In this document: positions 37,032-47,294 of the stretch, one piece after another | Numbering within the stretch: the stretch's first letter is position 1 | How the letters are laid out: every line of letters begins with the position of its first letter | Assembly: GCA_002173415.2 (NCBI GenBank) | Contig: NHNK02000001.1 | Span: 1 to 64,000, forward strand | Reading direction: 5' to 3' | Source: Marinomonas agarivorans | Lineage (GTDB): Bacteria; Pseudomonadota; Gammaproteobacteria; Pseudomonadales; Marinomonadaceae | DNA length: 64,000 nucleotides | Notes under the pieces: generated by a model | Seen by the model: the letters and a program-made list of their open reading frames with translations, nothing else | What the model was told of the DNA's origin: nothing | Database searches by the model: none | Position numbers and translations under genes: made by a program

Positions 37032-37454
37032 ATGCAAACGGACGAAACCATTTTTCTGCCTATCTTATCCGCTCCTGTTGATCCTAGCGATAACACAACC
37101 GGCTTCTCATATTTTGTTAATGAAACTCTGACACTTGAAGACTATAACGGTCTTTTTATTACTTCCAGAATGGATGCGCTTAATTTCCGCCATCGGCTTA
37201 GTAAATCGGGATATATAACCGATTGGCATATGGCGGGTGACCCGACGCTATTGATTATTCGTGCGGGTCAGTTGCGAATTCATTTACGTGATGGCAGCTA
37301 TCGGGATTTTTGTGCTGGCGATATGTTTGTCGCCCGAGATTATTTACAGCAAGGTGAGGTATTTGATGACACTCGACATGGCCACAGAGCTGAAGTTATT
37401 GGCGATGAGACACTCCTGGCTGTGCATATTAAATTGGCTTCACTCGCAGAATAG
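37032..37454 (+). CDS. Cupin-like protein, unknown
   Basis: 140 residues. Strand-rich sequence around TDWHMAGDPTLLIIRAGQLRIHLRDGSYRDFCAGDMFVARDYLQQ resembles a cupin barrel (GxLxIxLxDGxxxxxxxGDxFxxxD), but the usual HxH metal site is not clear. It lies between the beta-alanine genes and the convergent hydA operon, so a link to pyrimidine breakdown is possible from position only. Confidence 0.6.
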   Translation: MQTDETIFLPILSAPVDPSDNTTGFSYFVNETLTLEDYNGLFITSRMDALNFRHRLSKSGYITDWHMAGDPTLLIIRAGQLRIHLRDGSYRDFCAGDMFVARDYLQQGEVFDDTRHGHRAEVIGDETLLAVHIKLASLAE

Positions 37455-37531
37455 TGTTGGAAGGCGCATTGAAAGGAACATAAAGAAGGCTATTGAGAAG
37501 AATGTCGAATGCAGCGACGAGGGAAAATACA

Positions 37532-37583
37532 AATTACTGCCTGTATTCAATCTATGATCAATAGAGAACGTTAGGCAGTAATT
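37532..37583. other. 11-bp inverted repeat between convergent genes
   Basis: AATTACTGCCT (37532-37542) is complementary to AGGCAGTAATT (37573-37583). It lies between the cupin-like gene and the hydA stop and may act as a weak terminator for both. Confidence 0.45.
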
Positions 37584-37609
37584 CATCGTTATTTGATTTT
37601 TGTGATGTA

Positions 37610-39067
<1,458 letters not shown>

Positions 39068-39138
39068 TTATTCAGTGCGTCGGCTTTCTTCTGTGTCACA
39101 GTAGAAAACCGACTTATCCGCAGGAAATTTACTTATTC

Positions 39139-39177
39139 GTACCTTCCTTGTTTATTCGTACTTTAATTAGAAGGTAC
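39139..39177 (-). other. Hairpin between the NCS1 gene and hydA
   Basis: GTACCTTC (39139-39146) and GAAGGTAC (39170-39177) are complementary. TTATTCGTAC is directly repeated at 39133 and 39151. It may stabilise or partly terminate the operon mRNA. Confidence 0.4.
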
Positions 39178-39190
39178 ATGCCAAAAATGC

Positions 39191-40669
39191 TTAGGCCATT
39201 TCCATTTTTTGGTCCGTTACCATGACGCTTTTAGCAAGCAGGTAATAAATAATGGCGCCAGCAAATGCCCCAGTGAACCAACCATAACTGTAGAACCAGC
39301 TTAATGCGGTAATTTTGAAAGACAGTAAGGTGATTAGTACAGGCGCACCAAAGGCAATCAGCCCAGCTTTATTAAAGGCCGGATATAAACTATTTGGAGT
39401 GTAAAGGGCGATAAGATCTAAATGCTGTCGTTTAATTAAAAAATAATCGACAATCATGATGCCGGCAATGGGCCCAAGTAGGCTTGAGTAGCCTAGTAAC
39501 CAGTTGGAGTACATACTTTCTACACTGACGTCGGAGGTAATCCAACCTAACTTTTTCAGTAATTCCCAGCTCATAAGTAAAATACCAACGAGTCCAGTCA
39601 GTAATACACCACGAGTGTGATTGATGTACTTTGGCATGATATTTTGAAAATCGTTGGTAGGGGACACAACGTTAGCAGCTGTGTTCGTAGAAAGCGTGGC
39701 GATAATGATTAATACCATAGCAATCGCGACCCAAAATGGGCTATCTATTTTGCCGATCAATGAAATTGGATCAGAGACGGTTTCGCCAACTAAGGTTGCA
39801 GACGCGGCCGTTAACACAACACCTAATGCGGCAAAAAAGAACATGGTTAAAGGCAAACCAATAATCTGACCAATGACTTGGTCTTTTTGTGATTTGGCAT
39901 AACGGCTAAAATCAGGAATATTCAGCGAAAGTGTTGCCCAAAAACCGACCATTGCAGTTAAACCACTGAGGAAGTAGCCCATAAAACCTGCATCAGCAGG
40001 GCGATTGGCAGGAACAGAAATAACTTCCATAAAGGATATTTTACCGCTAGCCCAGAACATGAGTCCCAAACCAACAATCAGTAAGAGTGGAGCGGAAAAG
40101 GTTTCTAGCCATTTAATGGATTCTGAACCACGTATAACAACAAACATGTTCAAGCCCCAAAAAATAAAGAAGCCAATAACTTCACCGACACCGCCAAGGC
40201 TGGCCCAACTCGACGACATTGCAGACAGCAACAGGTGAATGGCTAAGCCGCCAAACATGGTTTGAATACCAAACCAGCCACAAGCGACCAACCCCCGAAT
40301 TAAACAAGGAATGTTGGAACCAACAATGCCAAAAGACGACCTTAGTAAAACAGGGAAGGGCACACCAAACTTTGTGCCTGGGTAGGCATTTAAGGTCAAG
40401 GGAACTAATAGAATGATATTGGCAATTAGGATGGTAAATAAAGCCTCTGTAACCGACAAACCAAAATAGGCGGTTAGCACGCCGCCTAAAGTGTAGGTTG
40501 GTACACAAATCGCCATGCCAACCCAAAGGGCAGCGATATTAAACTTATTCCATGTTCGCTGTTTAATTTTTGTTGGTGATAAGTCATCGTTGTAGGCTGT
40601 ACTTTGTTGTAAATCTTTGCCGACTTCTAACTCGTAAAAGTCGCCTTTCTTTATTACTTCACTTGTCAT
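39191..40669 (-). CDS. NCS1-family nucleobase/allantoin/hydantoin:cation symporter
   Basis: 492 residues with about twelve hydrophobic segments. Near the start it reads RTWNKFNIAALWVGMAICVPTYTLGG, followed by NAYPGTKFGVPFPVLLRSSFGIVGSNIPCLIRGLVACGWFGIQT, the conserved segments of the NCS1 family of uracil, allantoin, hydantoin and cytosine carriers. Being encoded between the hydrolase and hydA genes, it most likely imports uracil, dihydrouracil or a hydantoin. Confidence 0.9.
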   Translation of the reverse strand: MTSEVIKKGDFYELEVGKDLQQSTAYNDDLSPTKIKQRTWNKFNIAALWVGMAICVPTYTLGGVLTAYFGLSVTEALFTILIANIILLVPLTLNAYPGTKFGVPFPVLLRSSFGIVGSNIPCLIRGLVACGWFGIQTMFGGLAIHLLLSAMSSSWASLGGVGEVIGFFIFWGLNMFVVIRGSESIKWLETFSAPLLLIVGLGLMFWASGKISFMEVISVPANRPADAGFMGYFLSGLTAMVGFWATLSLNIPDFSRYAKSQKDQVIGQIIGLPLTMFFFAALGVVLTAASATLVGETVSDPISLIGKIDSPFWVAIAMVLIIIATLSTNTAANVVSPTNDFQNIMPKYINHTRGVLLTGLVGILLMSWELLKKLGWITSDVSVESMYSNWLLGYSSLLGPIAGIMIVDYFLIKRQHLDLIALYTPNSLYPAFNKAGLIAFGAPVLITLLSFKITALSWFYSYGWFTGAFAGAIIYYLLAKSVMVTDQKMEMA

Positions 40670-40725
40670 ACCGCACCTCGTCTGTTTATTAACTAAAATA
40701 AAGTGAAAATAGAGCGTGATTGCTG

Positions 40726-41970
40726 TTATTTCTTAAACTCGTTGGCAATACGTTCACTGGCTTCTAACATGGTGTGTAGCAACACGTTTGCCCCAGCAGC
40801 GCATTGTTCGGGTGAACTGTACTCGGCCTCGTTGTGGCTGATGCCGTTTAAACATGGGGTAAAAATCATCCCTGTAGGAACAAGGTCAGCCATGTAGCAA
40901 GCGTCATGGCCTGCGCCTGCATAAATATCCATATGGCTATAACCTAGTTTTTCTGCGGCGGCTTTTACGTCATTTGATGCATTAAATTCAACGGGCGCAA
41001 AATACCAAAATGGGTCCACGTTAATAGTGAGGTTTTTCTGTTCGGCTACTTTATCGCAAAAAGTCAGTAGCTCTTCATGCATAGTTGCTAGCACCTCTGG
41101 AACTGGATTTCGTAGATCGCCGCTGAACTTTATATTGCCAGGAATAGTGTTACGGGAGTTAGGGTAGACCTGCATAAAACCGACGGTGCCTAAACCGTTG
41201 TCATGGCGCAGGGCTATGGCTTCTATTTCTGCAACAATAAGAGAGGCCGCCAGCATGGCATCTTTGCGCAAATGCATTGGCGTTGTGCCTGAGTGGGATG
41301 GTCGACCTTCCACTTCAATGTTATACCAACGAATGCCTTGTCCGAGCCGAACGACGCCGATCATCTTGTCTTCGTCTTCCAAAATAGGGCCTTGCTCAAT
41401 GTGAGTTTCAAAGAAGGCGCCTAGATGGCGACTGCCCATATCGGCTTCACCTAGATAGCCAATTCTGTCTAATTCGTCACCTAAACGAATGCCATTAACA
41501 TCCGTTTTGTCTAATTCAGTGGCCAAATCAAAGCGACCAACATAGGTACCAGAGCCTTGCATTGCTGGTTGAAAACGTGAGCCCTCTTCGTTGGTCCAGA
41601 CTGAAAATTCCATTGCAGTGGGCGTTTCAATATTTTGCTCATGCAAGGTTCGCAAGACCTCTACACCAGATAGCACACCAAATACACCATCAAATTTGCC
41701 TCCTGTGGGCTGTGTATCCAAATGGCTGCCTGTGCCAACAGCGGGTAAGTCATTGTTTTTACCGGGACGACGCGCAAAGATGTTACCTATTTTATCAACC
41801 GTGATGTCGCAGCCAGCTTCTTTGCACCAAGAAACAAATAGATCGCGTGCCTGTTTATCCAGATCAGTGCCAGCAAGACGATTGCAACCGCCTTTGGCTG
41901 TCGCACCGATTTCTCCCATTTGCATTAATGAGTCCCAAAGCCGTTGCTCATTTATCCGTAACTCTTGCAT
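40726..41970 (-). CDS. M20-type N-carbamoyl amino acid amidohydrolase (beta-ureidopropionase)
   Basis: 414 residues of the M20/hydantoinase-carbamoylase fold. VGTGSHLDTQPTGGKFDGVFGVLSGVEVL holds the first metal ligands, WTNEEGSRFQPAM the EE pair, FFETHIEQGPILE the next, and GAGHDACYMADL and ISHNEAEYSS the last. The family removes the carbamoyl group from N-carbamoyl-beta-alanine (or N-carbamoyl-L-amino acids, or allantoate). With hydA and the beta-alanine genes, the beta-ureidopropionase role is most likely. A RutR-like palindrome lies upstream. Confidence 0.88.
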   Translation of the reverse strand: MQELRINEQRLWDSLMQMGEIGATAKGGCNRLAGTDLDKQARDLFVSWCKEAGCDITVDKIGNIFARRPGKNNDLPAVGTGSHLDTQPTGGKFDGVFGVLSGVEVLRTLHEQNIETPTAMEFSVWTNEEGSRFQPAMQGSGTYVGRFDLATELDKTDVNGIRLGDELDRIGYLGEADMGSRHLGAFFETHIEQGPILEDEDKMIGVVRLGQGIRWYNIEVEGRPSHSGTTPMHLRKDAMLAASLIVAEIEAIALRHDNGLGTVGFMQVYPNSRNTIPGNIKFSGDLRNPVPEVLATMHEELLTFCDKVAEQKNLTINVDPFWYFAPVEFNASNDVKAAAEKLGYSHMDIYAGAGHDACYMADLVPTGMIFTPCLNGISHNEAEYSSPEQCAAGANVLLHTMLEASERIANEFKK

Positions 41971-42292
41971 AAAGGCGTCTCCTGTTAAGGAATTAGATAA
42001 AATATATTTAAAAAATTTACCAAAGGGTAAAAGTTGAATTTATAAAAAAATCAATTCTTTTCTAGGTAATAAATTAAAAAATTACGGTAAAATGAATTGA
42101 TTTCTAAATGTAGAAATTCTAAAAGCAATAAGCAGGCCAGATTTTAAAAGCACATATTCTTTGTTACTATTACGCACGCTGAAAATAGCCGATTTGCTAA
42201 CGTTTTTTTCGAGCATAAAAATGGAATCTCTATTAGGGGATTTTTTAATAAAATCTTATAAGAAACAAATAGTTATATTCTTGAGGTAAACG
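41971..42292. promoter_or_regulatory. Divergent control region between the hydrolase operon and the TetR gene
   Basis: About 320 AT-rich bases without a gene. Besides the RutR-like site at 42016-42031, it holds a 10-bp inverted repeat AAATCAATTC (42048-42057)/GAATTGATTT (42094-42103) enclosing the half-site GGTAAA (42087-42092). This may be the autoregulatory site of the TetR gene. Confidence 0.5.
42016..42031. promoter_or_regulatory. RutR-like operator upstream of the hydrolase-NCS1-hydA operon
   Basis: TTTACCAAAGGGTAAA is a perfect 6-4-6 palindrome (TTTACC/GGTAAA). It matches 11 of the 14 fixed positions of the E. coli RutR consensus as remembered (TTGACCA-N2-TGGTCAA). Its centre is 53.5 bases from the start codon at 41970. 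Confidence 0.65.
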
Positions 42293-42934
42293 TTGAATAT
42301 AAAAATCAACCCAAAATCGAAGAAGTCGCTCAATCGACAAATTCTTGAATCCCGTATATTACGATCTGCAGAGTTTATTTTTGCAACCAAAGGCTTTAGT
42401 GGCGCATCAATGGAAAGCATTGCAGAGATGGCAAAAATATCAAAACAGAACCTAATCTATTACTTTCCGAACAAAGAACAGCTTTATAAAAAAGTATTAG
42501 AAGAAATTTTAAATATCTGGATCGAAAAACTCTCTTTTTTCGAAACGCTTGGCGCAACGCCAGATGCTGTGATTCGTCAGTATGTGCATGAAAAAATGCA
42601 AATTTCTCGTATGTACCCAAACAGTTCAAAAGTCTTTGCCCATGAGATTATCAGCGGCGCACCTGTGTTAAAAGACTATTTGAAAACACACCTAAAGCCC
42701 CAGTTTGATCGTGATGTAAAACTTGTTAAGTCTTGGATAAATAAGGGATTAATAGCGCCAGTTGCGCCAGAGAGTTTGTTTTTTACTATTTGGGCTACAA
42801 CGCAAACCTACGCAGATTTTTCTACTCAAATAGAGATTTTGCTCGATAAAAAACGTCTCGAAGACGATGATTTTGACCAAGCAGAAGCCAATATCACCGA
42901 TTTTGTTCTGCGCGCTATTGGTGCAAAAAAATAA
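42293..42934 (+). CDS. TetR-family regulator, RutR-like, of the pyrimidine/F420 block
   Basis: 213 residues from a TTG with GAGG (42283-42286) ahead; no ATG is nearby in frame. The helix-turn-helix is AEFIFATKGFSGASMESIAEMAKISKQNLIYYFPNKEQLYKKVL. The C-terminal domain (YVHEKMQISRMYPNSSKVFAHEI, IWATTQTYADFSTQIEIL) is that of RutR, which binds uracil in E. coli. It sits between two operons that both carry RutR-like palindromes, so it probably represses both and is relieved by a pyrimidine or a breakdown product. Confidence 0.85.
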   Translation: MNIKINPKSKKSLNRQILESRILRSAEFIFATKGFSGASMESIAEMAKISKQNLIYYFPNKEQLYKKVLEEILNIWIEKLSFFETLGATPDAVIRQYVHEKMQISRMYPNSSKVFAHEIISGAPVLKDYLKTHLKPQFDRDVKLVKSWINKGLIAPVAPESLFFTIWATTQTYADFSTQIEILLDKKRLEDDDFDQAEANITDFVLRAIGAKK

Positions 42935-43141
42935 TTTTTAAGCCGTTTTTTCTTTTATCTCTGTTTTTATTCTTCGATCTAAATAAAAGCTAATTAAATA
43001 TTTTTTATTTTATTTTCATTGATTTAACTTCTTTATAGAGAGAAATAATTTATTGATTATTTCTCTTTTTCCTTATTTTGGTGCATAGCACTCCCCAAAA
43101 AAAACCATTTACTCAATTTGAAACTCTGTGATATTAGTTTT

Positions 43142-43157
43142 TATACCAAATGGTAAA
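43142..43157. promoter_or_regulatory. RutR-like operator upstream of cofG
   Basis: TATACCAAATGGTAAA, one base from a perfect 6-4-6 palindrome and sharing ACCAAA and GGTAAA with the site at 42016. Its centre is 53.5 bases from the cofG start at 43203, the same spacing as at the other operon. Confidence 0.6.
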
Positions 43158-43202
43158 ACTTTTATTTTTACTCTCTTTATGGCGGAAGTTTTTGGAGGAA
43201 AA

Positions 43203-44381
43203 ATGATTTCTTTAGCGGAAGCACAGTCCTATGAATATGCGACAGGGCCAGAATTATTTCACCTGTGTCAACAAGCAGCATATGAGCGAGATGCATTCTG
43301 GGGCAAGCAAATTACTTACTCCAAAAAAGTCTTTCTTCCGCTGACGAATATGTGTCGGGATGCGTGTGGCTATTGTACCTTTGTACAAGACCCAGCATCA
43401 CCTACTGCCAATTACATGACACCAGAAGATGTACTCAACGTGGCACGACAAGGGGAGGCGCTACAATGCAAAGAAGCCTTGTTTAGTTTGGGGGAAAGGC
43501 CAGAAGAAAAACATCAGAAAGCCAGAGAGTGGTTAGCAGAGCTTGGTTATAAACATACACTCGATTATTTACATGACCAATGTGACGCTGTGCTAACACA
43601 GACGAGTTTACTACCTCATATTAATGCTGGTGCGCTTTCTTATCAGGAACTGAAATACTTAAAGCCGGTTGCAGCCAGTATGGGAATGATGTTGGAAACA
43701 ACCTCGACCGAGTTGTTGAAAAAAGGGCAAGCACATTATGCCTGTCCTGATAAAACGCCAAAACGGCGTTTAGATACCATAGAGCAGGCAGGCAAATTGG
43801 ACATCGCTTTTACCACAGGGTTATTGATTGGTATCGGCGAGAGTTGGGCTGATCGAATCAACAGCCTTATTGCTATTCGTGAGCGCCATCTTACTTATGG
43901 CCATATTCAAGAAGTGATCATTCAGAACTTTCGTGCTAAAGCAGGAACGTTAATGGCGGGTTTTCAAGAACCAAGTTTGGATGATATGAAACGCACTATT
44001 GCCGTGGCGCGTTTAATTTTACCGAGTGAAATTAGCATTCAAGCACCACCAAATTTGGAAGAAGAGTACGCATCTTATATTCGAGCAGGCATTAATGACT
44101 TGGGAGGCATTTCTCCGTTAACGAAAGATTTTATTAATCCAGAACGGGCATGGCCACAAATTGACAGTGTTACCCAAGCTTGTCAAACAGTAGGGTGTTC
44201 ATTAGCTGAGCGTCTCACCATCTACCCAGATTTTCTGCAACAAAATACGCGCTATCTTAGCCCCAAGTTATGGCAAAAAGTCAGCGCCTTCACTAAGTCT
44301 GCTGGTGTGGAATCTCTCCCTACTTTCGAGGTTATTTCACCAGAAAGCATTTCGGAAATGATTCCAAGAGGAGCGGCTTGA
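43203..44381 (+). CDS. cofG: FO synthase subunit 1 (CofG), radical SAM
   Basis: 392 residues from the ATG at 43203, which has GGAGG (43194-43198) ahead; a longer frame to 43128 would contain the operator. The radical SAM cluster is NMCRDACGYCTF (Cys51, 55, 58). YMTPEDVLNVARQGEALQCKEALFSLGERPEE, LETTSTELL and GLLIGIGESWADRI are typical of CofG. With CofH it condenses tyrosine and 5-amino-6-ribitylaminouracil to FO, the deazaflavin chromophore of F420. It is the first gene of an overlapping cof operon. Confidence 0.94.
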   Translation: MISLAEAQSYEYATGPELFHLCQQAAYERDAFWGKQITYSKKVFLPLTNMCRDACGYCTFVQDPASPTANYMTPEDVLNVARQGEALQCKEALFSLGERPEEKHQKAREWLAELGYKHTLDYLHDQCDAVLTQTSLLPHINAGALSYQELKYLKPVAASMGMMLETTSTELLKKGQAHYACPDKTPKRRLDTIEQAGKLDIAFTTGLLIGIGESWADRINSLIAIRERHLTYGHIQEVIIQNFRAKAGTLMAGFQEPSLDDMKRTIAVARLILPSEISIQAPPNLEEEYASYIRAGINDLGGISPLTKDFINPERAWPQIDSVTQACQTVGCSLAERLTIYPDFLQQNTRYLSPKLWQKVSAFTKSAGVESLPTFEVISPESISEMIPRGAA

Positions 44382-45628
44382 TGATGCAACAAAGACTGAC
44401 ACAGCCTAATAATACGACTTTGAATACACTACTACAGGAAAGCCGTTCATATGTTCGTGACATATTACAAAAATCTCTTGCTGGGGAACCCCCAACCGTC
44501 GCTGAAGCCTGTGAATTATTCGCCACGCAAGGTGTTGAAAAACAAGCCTTATTGGCAACCGCAAATGCGGTGCGGCAACAACGAATTGGTTCAACAGGCA
44601 CCTTTGTCATTACCCGCAATATTAACTTTACCAATGTGTGTTATATGGGGTGTCGATTTTGTAATTTTGCAAAAGCCAAAACGGATGAGGGAGCGGAGTT
44701 TCTATCAGTAACACAAGTCGCAGACAGAGCAGAAGAAGCTTGGCATAGGGGCGCAACAGAAGTATGTGTGCAGGGCGGCTTACATCCAGATATTGATGCG
44801 GATTACTACCGTAACCTAATTCTTGCAATTAAAGAACGTGTGCCTGAAATTCACATACACGCCTTCTCACCATTTGAAATATGGTACGGCTGTAAGAAAG
44901 GCCGCCTCGAGCCTAAGCAATTTTTAAGCGAACTAAAAGCCCTAGGGCTTGGCTCCATGCCTGGCACTGCTGCGGAAATACTGGATACCGATATCCGTCG
45001 CCAACTGACAAAAGACAAGCTCACGACCCAAGAATGGGTCCGTATTATCAAAGCTGCACATGAGGTTGGCATTCCTACCACTTCGACCATCATGTATGGG
45101 CATGTTGACCAGCCAATACATTGGGCAAATCACCTTGATTTATTACGGACTATTCAGCAAGAAACTGGCGGTTTTACTGAGTTTGTTCCATTAGGTTTTA
45201 TTCATTACGAAACACGACTTTATAAGGATAACCCTGACCATGTTCGCCCAGGCCCAACACGGGATGAACATTTTAAAATGCATGCCATTGCCCGATTAAT
45301 GCTGCAAGGCCATATCGACAATATTCAGGCGTCGTGGGTGAAAATGGGGCCAGATACTGCCACCGAAATGTTGTTATCTGGGGCCAATGATTTAGGCGGA
45401 ACTCTAATGAATGAGAGTATTTCACGGGCGGCTGGTGCGACCCACGGTCAAGAAGTACTGCCAAGCGACATGGTGGCCAATATCCATCGAGCAGGATTAA
45501 CGGCAGTGCAACGTAATACGCTTTATCAACCCGTACAGACTTGGCCTTTGGCGACGGCGATACCTCAATCGGCAACCGGTCTATGGTACTCACCAAGCCA
45601 GCGGATTTCCATTCAAGGAGTGAGCTAG
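44381..45628 (+). CDS. cofH: FO synthase subunit 2 (CofH), radical SAM
   Basis: 415 residues from the ATG at 44381, overlapping the cofG stop by one base; AAGAGGAG lies just before. The radical SAM cluster is VCYMGCRFCNF (Cys87, 91, 94). VQGGLHPDIDADYYRNLI, HIHAFSPFEIWYGCKKG, LGLGSMPGTAAEILD and TTSTIMYGHVD are the CofH/MqnC-type core, and LLSGANDLGGTLMNESISRAAGATHG the C-terminal hallmark. It makes the tyrosine-derived radical fragment for FO. Separate cofG and cofH are used here, not the fused FbiC of actinobacteria. Confidence 0.94.
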   Translation: MMQQRLTQPNNTTLNTLLQESRSYVRDILQKSLAGEPPTVAEACELFATQGVEKQALLATANAVRQQRIGSTGTFVITRNINFTNVCYMGCRFCNFAKAKTDEGAEFLSVTQVADRAEEAWHRGATEVCVQGGLHPDIDADYYRNLILAIKERVPEIHIHAFSPFEIWYGCKKGRLEPKQFLSELKALGLGSMPGTAAEILDTDIRRQLTKDKLTTQEWVRIIKAAHEVGIPTTSTIMYGHVDQPIHWANHLDLLRTIQQETGGFTEFVPLGFIHYETRLYKDNPDHVRPGPTRDEHFKMHAIARLMLQGHIDNIQASWVKMGPDTATEMLLSGANDLGGTLMNESISRAAGATHGQEVLPSDMVANIHRAGLTAVQRNTLYQPVQTWPLATAIPQSATGLWYSPSQRISIQGVS

Positions 45629-46626
45629 TGTCAGGGCAACAAATTACCTTATTAGCAGGGGGTGTAGGAGGCGCGAAGGCGGCAGAAGGATTAGCAGGTA
45701 GCGCTTACGCTCATACAACACAAATCATTGGCAATGTGGCCGATGACGATATGTTTCATGGTTTATGGGTCTCGCCTGATATTGATACCCTTATTTACTC
45801 CTTAGCCAACCAAATTGATCGACAACAGGGTTGGGGGCGGAAAGATGAAACGCATCGTCTATTGACGGAGCTTGCTGCATTTGGCGCAGAAACTTGGATG
45901 ACGTTAGGGGACTTGGATATGGCGACGCATATCTACCGCACTCATCTTAGCAAGCAAGGTGTGAGAGCCAGTGCCATTGTTGACAAATTACGGGAACGTC
46001 ATGGTGTCGAAATCCCAATTTTACTGCCAACGGATGACTGGGTTCAGACACGTATTGCTACTAATAAAGGCGTGCTTTCGTTTCAGGAATATTTTGTACG
46101 GGAGCGCTGTCAGCCGAATATTCAGCAGATTCAATACGAAGGTATCGAAACAGCCAAACCAACGCCTGAAGCTTTAGCGCGAATCAAACAAAGTGACCTG
46201 ATTTTGATTGCGCCTAGTAATCCGATAGTCAGCATTGGGCCTATTCTGGCGGTTCCTCAAGTGCGATCTGCCATTCGTCAAAGTAATGCCTATGTCATCG
46301 CTATTTCGCCATTAATCCAAGGAAAAACCATAAAAGGCCCAGCGGATAAAATGCTGCAAAGTGTGGGAAAACCTTGCAACTCTACTGGCATTTACGAGTG
46401 TTACAAGGACATTTTGCATGCCATGGTTATTGACAAACAAGACAGTGATGAAGCGGCATTACTACAAGCGGCCGGCTTGGACGTGTTAGTAACACCAACA
46501 CTGATGCAAACACAGACTGAAAAAATCCAGTTGTTAACGGATGTCGTCAGATTTGCTGCTTCTGTAAAGCAGAAAAATACTGTCGATCAACATAAAGCCC
46601 AGCAAGAAAAAAAGGCAAAACAATGA
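45628..46626 (+). CDS. cofD: 2-phospho-L-lactate (or analogue) transferase CofD
   Basis: 332 residues from the GTG at 45628, overlapping the cofH stop; AAGGAG (45615-45620) supports it, and a longer frame from 45541 does not have such a site. LLAGGVGGAKAAEGL is the nucleotide-type loop, NVADDDMFHGLWVSPDIDTLIYSLA the metal and FO site, and LIAPSNPIVSIGPIL a late family motif. It transfers the phospho-acid from its GDP derivative to FO, giving F420-0 or a variant. Confidence 0.94.
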   Translation: MSGQQITLLAGGVGGAKAAEGLAGSAYAHTTQIIGNVADDDMFHGLWVSPDIDTLIYSLANQIDRQQGWGRKDETHRLLTELAAFGAETWMTLGDLDMATHIYRTHLSKQGVRASAIVDKLRERHGVEIPILLPTDDWVQTRIATNKGVLSFQEYFVRERCQPNIQQIQYEGIETAKPTPEALARIKQSDLILIAPSNPIVSIGPILAVPQVRSAIRQSNAYVIAISPLIQGKTIKGPADKMLQSVGKPCNSTGIYECYKDILHAMVIDKQDSDEAALLQAAGLDVLVTPTLMQTQTEKIQLLTDVVRFAASVKQKNTVDQHKAQQEKKAKQ

Positions 46627-47294
46627 AAACATGCCTTGTGATGCCAATGAAGTCACCTCATTTAGCGAAACAACGTTTGGCTGGCCATTTAACGGATGAG
46701 GATCGAGCCGCTTTAGCTTTAATGCTGTTTGAAAAAAGTGTGTCTTTTTTTCGCAGTCATTTTGCCGACTTACCGCTGCTAGTTGTTAGTCACTCTGAAT
46801 CTGTATTGGCGTTAGCTCAAGAATACGGTTGCCAGACAGTATGGGAAGAGCAGGAAAAAGGCTTGAATCAAGCTTTACAAAAGGCGACCAATTGGGTGAA
46901 AAGAGCTGGCTTTTCCCAGCAAATTATTATCCCTAGCGACATTGCTCATCTTACAAGTGACGAGATACAAACACTGCTGCAACACGCGAATCAATACCAA
47001 GTGGTGATCGCCAGAGCAAAAGATGGTGGCACAAATGCGCTGATTACGACGCCACCGGATGCCATCGAATTTTATTATGGAGTTGACTCTGCTGCCAAAC
47101 ATCAAAAGGCAGCAAAACATCAGCAGTGTTCCTGTTTATGTTTGGATTTAATGGGGTTACGCCTAGACATTGATTCAGCGGATGATTTAGCCAATGCCCA
47201 TTTGCAATGGCCGCAAAATCCAATGGTCGCCGCTACTCCCATTAAAGGGCAACAACTACCTCAGTTACACTTTTCTAGGAAACAGTATGTCTGA
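46623..47294 (+). CDS. cofC: Guanylyltransferase CofC
   Basis: 223 residues, overlapping the cofD stop by four bases (ATGA). MKTCLVMPMKSPHLAKQRLAGHLTDEDR is the GTP-binding start (PxKxxxxAKxRL), IIPSDIAHLTSDEI the metal aspartate and DGGTNALITTPPDAIEFYYG the base of the active site. It activates 2-phospholactate, phosphoenolpyruvate or 3-phosphoglycerate with GTP. Which acid is used cannot be told from the sequence by eye. Confidence 0.9.
   Translation: MKTCLVMPMKSPHLAKQRLAGHLTDEDRAALALMLFEKSVSFFRSHFADLPLLVVSHSESVLALAQEYGCQTVWEEQEKGLNQALQKATNWVKRAGFSQQIIIPSDIAHLTSDEIQTLLQHANQYQVVIARAKDGGTNALITTPPDAIEFYYGVDSAAKHQKAAKHQQCSCLCLDLMGLRLDIDSADDLANAHLQWPQNPMVAATPIKGQQLPQLHFSRKQYV

Noticed and set aside
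43128-43202. Longer cofG start at 43128
   Set aside because: It would put the RutR-like operator inside the coding region and lacks a ribosome binding site, while 43203 has GGAGG.
45541-45627. Longer cofD start at 45541
   Set aside because: It overlaps cofH by 88 bases with no ribosome binding site; GTG at 45628 has AAGGAG.
47194-47286. Longer cofE start at 47194
   Set aside because: The extension lies inside cofC and has no family similarity; ATG at 47287 has AGGA and begins the conserved domain.
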